47,904 nucleotides of DNA from Bacillota bacterium. Lineage in GTDB: Bacteria > Bacillota > Clostridia > Christensenellales > Aristaeellaceae. The notes beneath the pieces were generated by a model, which saw only the letters and a program-made list of their open reading frames with translations, was not told the origin of the DNA and searched no databases. Positions 32,878-39,776 of this stretch are shown here, in pieces. Location: positions 1 through 47,904 of the forward strand of contig JAEYRW010000026.1 of NCBI GenBank assembly GCA_023435435.1. Reading direction: 5' to 3'. Numbering within the stretch: position 1 is the first letter of the stretch; every line of letters starts with the position of its first letter. The position numbers were made by a program, and so were the translations under genes.

Positions 32878-34449
32878 GTGAAGGGCGAAGAAGGCGGCAC
32901 GCGGGGACGCTTCGGCGAGATCGTCCGCATCCTCGCGCGCCACAACATCGCGAAGGGCCTGAATCCCGAGAAGCTGCGCGCCGTTCTGGAGGATCTGGGC
33001 CCCACCTACGTAAAGCTCGGACAGCTCGCCTCCACGCGCTCGGACCTCATCCCCGAGGCGTACTGCGTCGCGCTTGTTAAATTGCGCTCCGAGGCCCAGC
33101 CCATGCCCATTGAGACGGTGTACGCGGCCGTCGAGGCGGCGTACGGCGAGCCCTGGGACGCGGTGTTCGCCTGGATCGATGAAAAGCCGCTGGGGGCGGC
33201 GTCCATCGCCCAGGCGCATTTGGCGTCTCTGCACGGCGGGCAAGAGGCGGTCATCAAGGTACAGCGCCCGGGCATCCGCGAAACCATGCGGCGGGACATC
33301 GCGCTGCTCAAGCGGGCGGCGGGCCTCGCGAAATTCACCCCCATCGGCGAAACCGTCGATCTGGGACTGGTGCTGGACGAAATGGGGCGGGCTGCGGAAC
33401 GCGAGCTGAACTTCCTCGAGGAAGCCAAAAACCTCCGGGAATTCGCCGCCAACATGAAGAACGTCAACTACGCGGGATGTCCCGCGGTTTACGACGCCTT
33501 CGTCACAGAGCACATCCTCGTGCTCGAGTACGTGGACGGCATCCGCATCGACGACGTTCCCGCGCTCAGGGCGGCGGGCTACGACCCCGCCGAGATCGCC
33601 TCCAAACTGGCCGAAAACTTCATCAAACAGATCGCGGACGACCGCTTCTTCCACGCAGACCCGCACCCGGGCAACCTCCGCGTCCGGGATGGAAGGATTG
33701 TCTGGCTGGACCTTGGCATGATGGGACGGCTGAGCGAACAGGACGGCGCGCTGTTCCGGCGCGCCATGGAGGCCGTGGCGGTCAACGACACGGAGGCCAT
33801 GACGGACGCCGTGCTCGCCATGGGCGTCTACGGCGAGGCACCGGACCGGGCGCTTCTCACAAACGACATTGAGGCGCTGCTGACCCGGTACCGGCAGGCG
33901 TCGCTTTCGTCCATCGACGCCGGGCGCGTGCTGACGGAATTCATCGCCCTGGCGCGCAGACACGGTATCTCCATGCCCGCGAACCTCACAATGCTTGCGC
34001 GCAGCGTGGTGATTCTGGAAAGCGTCCTGACGTCCCTCGATCCTGAGACAAACCTTCTTCGGATCATGTCCGCGCATATGAAACGCGACGCGTTCTCCCC
34101 GGAAGCCATGCGCGCCTTCCTCGAAAAGCACGCGCTTCAGCTCTCGCGCTCGGCGGACAAATTGGGGGCAATTCCGGGTCAGCTTTCGGACGCGCTGCAA
34201 AAGATCGTCTCCGGGCGCGCGACGGTTACGGTGAACGTTGCGGGCGCGGAACAGGAATGCCGGGCGCGGGATGCGCGTTCCCGCCGGACGTCTCTTTCCG
34301 TGGTGGCGGCGGCGCTCATCATCGGCGGGGCCGTCGCCTCGCTCTCCGGTCTGCCCGGTCCCGCGGAACTTCCCTGGCCCGCCGCCGCGCTGTTTGCCGG
34401 GGCGCTTGTGGCGCTCATTGCGCTGTTTGCCGGGGGACGCAGGCGCTGA
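32878..34449 (+). CDS. AarF/UbiB (ABC1) family atypical kinase
   Basis: A 523-residue ABC1/UbiB protein kinase-like protein. It has the family KxGQ motif (YVKLGQLASTR), the Ala-rich loop LGAASIAQAHLAS that replaces the glycine-rich loop, VIKVQRPG with the ATP lysine, FFHADPHPGN as catalytic loop, and WLDLGMMG as metal-binding motif. Two hydrophobic helices at the C-terminus (~475-515) anchor it in the membrane. In bacteria with respiratory quinones it supports ubiquinone synthesis; in anaerobic Clostridia the role is unknown. GTG 32878, 3 nt after the phasin-like stop, has no strong ribosome-binding site and is probably coupled. Confidence 0.9.
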   Translation: MKGEEGGTRGRFGEIVRILARHNIAKGLNPEKLRAVLEDLGPTYVKLGQLASTRSDLIPEAYCVALVKLRSEAQPMPIETVYAAVEAAYGEPWDAVFAWIDEKPLGAASIAQAHLASLHGGQEAVIKVQRPGIRETMRRDIALLKRAAGLAKFTPIGETVDLGLVLDEMGRAAERELNFLEEAKNLREFAANMKNVNYAGCPAVYDAFVTEHILVLEYVDGIRIDDVPALRAAGYDPAEIASKLAENFIKQIADDRFFHADPHPGNLRVRDGRIVWLDLGMMGRLSEQDGALFRRAMEAVAVNDTEAMTDAVLAMGVYGEAPDRALLTNDIEALLTRYRQASLSSIDAGRVLTEFIALARRHGISMPANLTMLARSVVILESVLTSLDPETNLLRIMSAHMKRDAFSPEAMRAFLEKHALQLSRSADKLGAIPGQLSDALQKIVSGRATVTVNVAGAEQECRARDARSRRTSLSVVAAALIIGGAVASLSGLPGPAELPWPAAALFAGALVALIALFAGGRRR

Positions 34450-34570
34450 CCCGCCGCTCCGGGGCCGAAGCCCGCCCGCAAAATGGAAACCGCGAATTTC
34501 CCGATTGACAACATGAACGGGCAATGATACAGTATGGCTGGAATCAATGACCAGACGGGAGGAATTTTTT

Positions 34571-34819
34571 ATGAAAAAGGAAAGCATCATGGTCATCCGC
34601 GCCAGCAAGCGGCGCGAAAACGTCGACGCGCTCCAGAAGGTGCTGACACAGTTCGGATGCAGCATCAAGATGCGCCTGGGCCTCCATGAGGCGGGGGACG
34701 TGTGCTCCGACGACGGGCTCATCATCCTGCAGCTGGTGGACGTGGACGGCGAAGTGGCAGAATTCAAAAAGGCGCTGGACATGCTCTCCGGCATCCGCTA
34801 CGACACAATCGAAATCTAA
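34571..34819 (+). CDS. Small ACT/ferredoxin-fold protein (TM1266-like?)
   Basis: An 82-residue protein of one alpha/beta domain: SIMVIRASKRRENVDALQKVL ... CSIKMRLGLHE ... GLIILQLVD ... FKKALDMLSGI. It resembles ACT-like regulators and the NikR-C-like / TM1266 group, some of which are linked to iron-only hydrogenase operons. A [FeFe] hydrogenase operon begins 1.3 kb downstream, which fits but does not prove that link. ATG 34571 follows GGGAGGAA. The stop codon is part of the CTAA that flanks the inserted element downstream. Confidence 0.6.
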   Translation: MKKESIMVIRASKRRENVDALQKVLTQFGCSIKMRLGLHEAGDVCSDDGLIILQLVDVDGEVAEFKKALDMLSGIRYDTIEI

Positions 34820-35012
34820 GGCAACCCCGCACAAAGGTTGCGCGTGCCGACGAGATGAATTTTCGGCGGCAGTGCCGCCTCCGCAGATTGTGCATCCAGA
34901 ATTCGACGGCATAGCGGCCAGGGGCGGACTTTTCGCCTACGGCAAAAATTCTGCGGGCGCGAGACGGCGGAAATACCGCCGCCCGCACGCGTAGGATTTG
35001 GGCGGTGTTGCC
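34820..35012. mobile_element. 193-bp MITE-like palindromic element with CTAA target duplication
   Basis: The element starts GGCAACCCCGCACAAA and ends TTTGGGCGGTGTTGCC; the two ends are inverted repeats of 16 bp with two mismatches, and similarity continues inward to about 33 bp. CTAA flanks it directly on both sides (34816-34819 and 35013-35016), fitting a 4-bp target duplication. Inside are further hairpins, such as GGCGGCAGTGCCGCC and GGCGGAAATACCGCC within GCGGGC / GCCCGC. It has no open reading frame, so it would need a transposase supplied elsewhere. A structured RNA is the alternative. Confidence 0.7.
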
Positions 35013-35022
35013 CTAAGCATCA

Positions 35023-35058
35023 AACCCCCCGCCGGTTGGGCGGGGGGGTTGTTTTTTT
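35023..35058 (+). terminator. Strong intrinsic terminator
   Basis: AACCCCCCGCC (35023-35033) pairs with GGCGGGGGG plus TT (35039-35050), followed after one G by seven T. It ends the ACT-like gene transcript, now separated from it by the inserted element, and also faces the convergent AhpD-like gene. Confidence 0.85.
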
Positions 35059-35069
35059 ATCCGTGATTC

Positions 35070-35654
35070 TCATGGCGCGACAGAAACGCGCAGAAGCCGT
35101 GCGAAAAACGCGTGCAGGAGCGCGACGGGAATGACAGCGAGGGCGGAAAAAAGCATCAGAAGCTCATAACCCACGCTGCTGCGCGAATCGACCGCCGCAC
35201 GCTTGCCCCGCAGCCGGGAAAGGAACGAACCCAGGGGAATTCCGTAGGCGTTCCCCAGCATGATGCCGCGCACCGCACCGAGAATCCCCATGGCACCGTC
35301 CCGCCCATAGCGCCCGACGACGCTCGTCCACGCCGCCCGGGAAGGGTTTCCCCGGGCATCCGCGTAGTGCTGGGCGAAGAGCACCGCGGGCAGTTCGTCC
35401 GCCGGAACGTTTTCCATCTGTCCGGCGAGCATGTTCCCGATCTCCTCCGGGGAAAGCCCCGCCTCAAGAGCGATCCGCGTGTGCGCCCAGGAGCACATCC
35501 GGCAGCCGTTGACCTCCGTCACCGCCAGCATCAGCCGCTCCTTGAACGCCTCCGTCATTTCTCCCTTCCGCTCGGCGCGCAAAAGAAAAGGCATCGTCAT
35601 GCCCGCCTTTTTCACAATTGTATATGCTTCCGGAAGGGTAAAAAGCTTCCCCAT
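35070..35654 (-). CDS. AhpD / carboxymuconolactone decarboxylase-like protein with membrane tail
   Basis: A 194-residue protein. The AhpD-type core VTEVNGCRMCSWAHTRIALEAGLSPEEI has the E-x3-C-x2-C-x3-H arrangement of the peroxidase-linked redox site. Unlike typical members it ends in a hydrophobic helix (SSVGYELLMLFSALAVIPVALLHAFFARL) that probably anchors it in the membrane. ATG 35654 follows TTGGAGTTG. The promoter is not evident but lies in the AT-rich divergent region. It may remove peroxides or oxidise small thiols; the partner is unknown. Confidence 0.8.
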   Translation of the reverse strand: MGKLFTLPEAYTIVKKAGMTMPFLLRAERKGEMTEAFKERLMLAVTEVNGCRMCSWAHTRIALEAGLSPEEIGNMLAGQMENVPADELPAVLFAQHYADARGNPSRAAWTSVVGRYGRDGAMGILGAVRGIMLGNAYGIPLGSFLSRLRGKRAAVDSRSSVGYELLMLFSALAVIPVALLHAFFARLLRVSVAP

Positions 35655-35739
35655 GCCATCAACTCCAAATCAATTTTTTATACCCACGCGCATATTCATT
35701 GAAACGGCACAGCTTCATTTTTGTTATGTAAATATTTTA

Positions 35740-35768
35740 TTGACACTCAGCATCCATTAACATATACT
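35740..35768 (+). promoter_or_regulatory. Strong promoter of the hydrogenase operon
   Basis: TTGACA (35740-35745), a 17-nt spacer and TATACT (35763-35768) are near consensus in an AT-rich island. The predicted start near 35775 leaves a ~375-nt untranslated leader. Confidence 0.9.
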
Positions 35769-35775
35769 ATAGTTA

Positions 35776-36150
35776 TTAAAACAATGAGATTGGGGGTTGA
35801 TTTTCAAAAAATCAGGTAATCCAATCCCGGCCGCCCGCTGAGGCACGGACACGCACGACAAACGCTTTCGACTTACAGCCTTTCATCCTATCCTGACCGC
35901 ACCAACGATTGGCACAACAAAAGAGAAACCGCACCACAGACCGAACCTGCGAGAAGAACAGAACCCGACCGAATCGGCACGGTGAAGGCGTCCGTCCCGA
36001 ACGGACGGCGCGCCCTTCAAGCGCCAGTCCCTTGCAGACAGCGGAGTAAAACGCGGTCCAGAACCCGACGGTGGGTCCACGTCAGCAGAAGCGAGCGGGA
36101 AAACCCGCGGGCTTCGATTTTGTGCTACATCACTGATAAGGAGAACTGAT
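35776..36150 (+). other. Long non-coding leader of the hydrogenase operon
   Basis: No supported gene lies here. The first ~50 nt can form a hairpin (GATTGG around 35788 with CCAATC around 35821, with inner GATTTT / AAAATC). From ~35845 to ~35990 the plus strand is rich in C and A and poor in G and T, like a Rho-loading (rut) region. Near 35989-36003 CCGTC-CCGAA-CGGACGG forms a small hairpin. It ends with AAGGAGAA before the first gene. I recognise no known riboswitch. Confidence 0.5.
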
Positions 36151-36648
36151 ATGGCAATCAAACCGAACGCGACCATCACAGGCGGCGGCCAGGCCACGGA
36201 CTTCAAGGAGATCCGCGATCTGATCGACCTCTATTACAAGGGGAAGCCTGGATGCCTCATTCAGGTACTGCACGCGGCGCAGGAGATTTACGGCTATCTC
36301 CCGCTCGAGCTGCAGGCCGTCATCGCGGACAAACTGGAGATGCCCGTTTCGGAGGTATCCGGCGTCGTGTCCTTCTATTCCTTCTTCTCCGTCACGAAAC
36401 GGGGACTGCACACCATCCGGGTATGCCTCGGGACCGCCTGCTATGTGCGCGGCGGAAAGCGGATCGTGGACCATCTTCTGAAGACCCTGAACGTCGAGAT
36501 CGGCGGCACCACCGAGGACGGCAAATTCACGTTTGAAATTGCGCGCTGCATCGGCTCGTGCGGGCTCGCCCCGGCCATGATGATTGACGACGAGGTGTAT
36601 AAACAGATGTCGCCCACAAAGGTAGACGCGATTCTGGCCAAGTACTGA
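36151..36648 (+). CDS. hydC: NuoE-like [2Fe-2S] hydrogenase subunit (HydC/HndA)
   Basis: A 165-residue thioredoxin-fold subunit with four Cys for one [2Fe-2S] cluster: CLGTAC (C-x4-C) and CIGSCG (C-x3-C). The block GYLPLELQAVIADKLEMPVSEVSGVVSFYSFF is standard for NuoE / HndA. It carries electrons between the NuoF-like flavin subunit and the hydrogenase. ATG 36151 follows AAGGAGAA. First gene of a three-gene operon, 11 nt before hydB. Confidence 0.93.
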   Translation: MAIKPNATITGGGQATDFKEIRDLIDLYYKGKPGCLIQVLHAAQEIYGYLPLELQAVIADKLEMPVSEVSGVVSFYSFFSVTKRGLHTIRVCLGTACYVRGGKRIVDHLLKTLNVEIGGTTEDGKFTFEIARCIGSCGLAPAMMIDDEVYKQMSPTKVDAILAKY

Positions 36649-36659
36649 CAGGGGGTGAA

Positions 36660-39600
36660 ATGATGACAACGAAAATAACAAGCCCCGCCGATTTGAATCT
36701 CATCAAGGAGGCGCGGCTCGCCGAGGAAGGGAAATATCGCCATCAGGTGCTCGTGTGCGCGGGCGCGGGCTGCGTGTCCTCCAACTGCGGCCTCGTGCGC
36801 GACGCGGCCGTCGAGGCGATCCGGAAGCTGGGCCTCGAAAACGAGGCGCGCGTGTATGAAACCGGGTGCATGGGCACCTGCGCGGTGGGCCCCGTGATGC
36901 TGATCCTTCCCGAACGGATATTCTATGTAAACCTCACGCCCGCCATCACGACGGAAATCATAAAATCCCACATCGTCGAGGGCGACGTTCTGGAAAAATA
37001 CACCTTCTACGACCACACCCTGGGAAGGAACGTGCCGAAGATCAACGACATCGACTTTTTCAAGGAGCAGGTCAGAATCGCCCTGCGCAACTGCGGCGTC
37101 ATCGAGTACGGAAGCGTCGACAGCTACATCGCCCGGGACGGCTACTTCGCCGCGGCAAGGGCGCTCACCGAGCTTACCCCCCAGGCGGTCGTCGACACGG
37201 TGAAGACCTCCGGCATCCGCGGGCGCGGCGGCGCGGGCTTCCCCACCGGCATCAAGTGGGAGTCGGGGCTGCGCGCCAAGGGCGCGGAAAAGTACATCGT
37301 CTGCAACGCCGACGAGGGAGACCCGGGCGCGTTCATGGACCGTTCGGTGATCGAGGGCGACCCCCATACGGTTCTGGAGGGCCTGCTTTTAGGCGGCTAC
37401 GCCATCGGCGCGCACAGGGGCTTCGTGTACATCCGGGCCGAGTACCCCATCGCGGTGGAGCGCATGCAGAAGGCCATCAACGAGGCCAAGGCGCGCGGAC
37501 TTCTGGGCAGGGACCTGTTCGGCAGCGGGTTCGACTTCGACGTGGAAATCCGCATCGGCGCGGGCGCGTTCGTGTGCGGCGAGGAAACCGCGCTCATGGC
37601 CTCCATCGAGGGCCGGCGCGGCGAACCCCGGCAGAAGCCGCCGTTCCCGTTCCAGGAAGGCCTGTTCAAGAGCCCCACCATCATCAACAATGTTGAGACG
37701 CTGGCCAGCATCCCCGCAATCCTTCTCAAGGGCGCGGAGTGGTACGCGCGCTACGGAACGGCCACCGCCAAGGGCACGAAGGTGTTCGCCCTCGCGGGCG
37801 ACATCGTCAACACCGGCATCATCGAGGTGCCCATCGGCATTCCTCTGGGCGAGATCATCTTCAAGATCGGCGGCGGCATGCTGGGCAAGAAACGCTTCAA
37901 GGCCGCGCAGATCGGCGGGCCTTCGGGCGGCTGCATCACCCAGGAAAACCTCAACACGCCCACGGACTATGAATCGCTGTCCATGCTGGGGGCCATCATG
38001 GGCTCCGGCGGGCTCATCGCCATGAACGAGGACACCTGCATGGTGGACACCGCGCGCTACTTCATGGACTTTATTCAGGAGGAGTCCTGCGGCAAGTGCG
38101 TGGCGTGCCGCCTGGGCACCAAGAGGATGCTCGAAATTCTCGAGCGCATCACCCGGGGCGAAGGCCGCGTGGGCGACATCGAACTGCTGGAGGAGCTGGG
38201 CCGGACCATCAAGGAAACCGCCATGTGCGGCCTGGGCCAGACCGCGCCCAACCCGGTTCTGTCCACCATCAAATACTTCCGGGAGGAATACGAGGAACAC
38301 ATCCGCAAGGGCTACTGCCGCGCGGGCGTGTGCGCCGACCTGTTCATCTCCCCGTGCGAGAACACCTGCCCGGCAAACGTCAACATTCCCGGCTACCTGG
38401 CGCTCATCGCGGCGGGCCGGTTCGTGGACGCCTACGAGCTCATCCGGCGCGAGAACCCCATGCCGTCGGTGTGCGGGCGCATCTGCACCCACCCCTGCGA
38501 ATCCAAGTGCCGGAGGGCCACCGTGGACGAGGCGCTGGCCATCTGCGACCTCAAGCGGTTCGTGGCTGACTACGCGTACAAGAACCGCAAGCAATACGAG
38601 GAGGACATCGTGTTCCCCAAGAACGGGAAGCGGGTGTCCGTGGTGGGCGCGGGCGCTTCGGGCCTCACCTGCGCGTACTACCTCTCGCGCATCGGCTATG
38701 AGGTGGACGTCTACGAATCCGCGCCCGTGGCAGGCGGCGTGCTGGCCTTCGGCATTCCCGAATACAGGCTGCCCGCCGAGGTGCTTAAGCGCGAGATCAA
38801 TCAGATGCAGCAGTCCGGCTTTGAGATTCACCTGAACACCGAGGTCGGGCGGGACATCTCCTTCGAGACGCTCCGCAGGCAATCGGACGCCGTGTACGTC
38901 TCGACCGGCACCCAGTTCCCCCAGAAGATCGGCATCCCGGGCGAGAATCTCAGCGGCGTTTACCCCGGCATCGACTTTTTGCGCGACGTGAAGCTCTACA
39001 ACAAGGTAGACTTTACCGGCAAGGTGGTCGTGGTGGTGGGTGGCGGAAACACGGCTGTCGACTCGGCGCGCACGGCGCTTCGGCTCGGGGCCAAAGAGGT
39101 TTCCATCCTCTACCGCAGAAAGCGCGACACGATGCCCGCCTACGACATCGAGGTGCAGGAGGCGCTGGACGAGGGCGTGGCGCTCATCGAACTGGTCTCG
39201 CCCGTGAGCATCATTGGGGATCATCACGGTAAGGTCTCCAAAATCGAGCTCGTGTGGCGCACGACCTCCGACTTCGACAACCAGGGCAGGCGCAGCACCC
39301 GGCACATCGAGGGAAGCAACTTCTTCATGGACGTGGACGCGGTCATCGCCGCCGTCAGCCAGTACGCCGACCTTCCGTTCATCAAAAAGTCTGACATCGG
39401 CGTGACGCGCTGGGGCACATTCATCGTGGACCCCGACACCCAGATGACCACCATGCAGGGCGTGTTCGCGGGCGGCGACGTGGCCAGGGGACCGGACGAG
39501 GTGATCCGGGCAATCGCAGACGGAAAGCGCGCGGCGGAGTCCATCGACCGCTACCTGGGCGGAAAGGGCAGACTCAACAAGGGCCGCGCCATCGAGATTC

Positions 39601-39776
39601 CCGAAGTCACCGACGACGACGAGGTCATCATCCACGAGCGGTTCACGCAGGAGTTTTTGCCCATCGACGACCGCAAGGATTCGTTCGACGAGGTGGTTCT
39701 GGGCTACCACAAGCTCAACGCCATCGCCGAATCGATGCGCTGCCTGCACTGTGACAGGAGAGAGGTGAGGTCATGA
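36660..39776 (+). CDS. hydB: NuoF-like hydrogenase flavin subunit fused to GltD/NfnB-like flavoprotein
   Basis: A 1038-residue fusion. Residues ~28-115 form a thioredoxin-like [2Fe-2S] domain (C33, C38, C70, C74). NuoF follows with GRGGAGFPTGIKW (188-200) and CNADEGDPG for FMN/NADH, CGEET (306-310), and the 4Fe-4S site SCGKCVACR (476-484) with C523. Where a HydB normally ends in two ferredoxin clusters, residues ~550 onward are a GltD/NfnB-like unit: Cys-rich FeS block (C553, C558, C566, C570, C605, C609, C613, C617), FAD site GAGASG (663-668) and NAD(P) site GGGNTA (794-799). ATG 36660 follows AGGGGGTG. It overlaps hydA by 4 nt. This matches the glutamate-synthase-linked (group A2-like) hydrogenase layout; the electron path is inferred. 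Confidence 0.92.
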   Translation: MMTTKITSPADLNLIKEARLAEEGKYRHQVLVCAGAGCVSSNCGLVRDAAVEAIRKLGLENEARVYETGCMGTCAVGPVMLILPERIFYVNLTPAITTEIIKSHIVEGDVLEKYTFYDHTLGRNVPKINDIDFFKEQVRIALRNCGVIEYGSVDSYIARDGYFAAARALTELTPQAVVDTVKTSGIRGRGGAGFPTGIKWESGLRAKGAEKYIVCNADEGDPGAFMDRSVIEGDPHTVLEGLLLGGYAIGAHRGFVYIRAEYPIAVERMQKAINEAKARGLLGRDLFGSGFDFDVEIRIGAGAFVCGEETALMASIEGRRGEPRQKPPFPFQEGLFKSPTIINNVETLASIPAILLKGAEWYARYGTATAKGTKVFALAGDIVNTGIIEVPIGIPLGEIIFKIGGGMLGKKRFKAAQIGGPSGGCITQENLNTPTDYESLSMLGAIMGSGGLIAMNEDTCMVDTARYFMDFIQEESCGKCVACRLGTKRMLEILERITRGEGRVGDIELLEELGRTIKETAMCGLGQTAPNPVLSTIKYFREEYEEHIRKGYCRAGVCADLFISPCENTCPANVNIPGYLALIAAGRFVDAYELIRRENPMPSVCGRICTHPCESKCRRATVDEALAICDLKRFVADYAYKNRKQYEEDIVFPKNGKRVSVVGAGASGLTCAYYLSRIGYEVDVYESAPVAGGVLAFGIPEYRLPAEVLKREINQMQQSGFEIHLNTEVGRDISFETLRRQSDAVYVSTGTQFPQKIGIPGENLSGVYPGIDFLRDVKLYNKVDFTGKVVVVVGGGNTAVDSARTALRLGAKEVSILYRRKRDTMPAYDIEVQEALDEGVALIELVSPVSIIGDHHGKVSKIELVWRTTSDFDNQGRRSTRHIEGSNFFMDVDAVIAAVSQYADLPFIKKSDIGVTRWGTFIVDPDTQMTTMQGVFAGGDVARGPDEVIRAIADGKRAAESIDRYLGGKGRLNKGRAIEIPEVTDDDEVIIHERFTQEFLPIDDRKDSFDEVVLGYHKLNAIAESMRCLHCDRREVRS

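Noticed and set aside
32515..34794. 759-residue minus-strand frame opposite AarF and neighbours
   Set aside because: AarF motifs are all on the plus strand; the minus frame lacks any domain.
34820..35012. Classical riboswitch or tRNA-like RNA after the ACT-like gene
   Set aside because: Terminal inverted repeats and flanking CTAA duplications fit a mobile element better; no tRNA-like arms are seen.
35883..36206. Minus-strand frame in the hydrogenase leader
   Set aside because: No ribosome-binding site or domain, and it runs into the NuoE-like gene.
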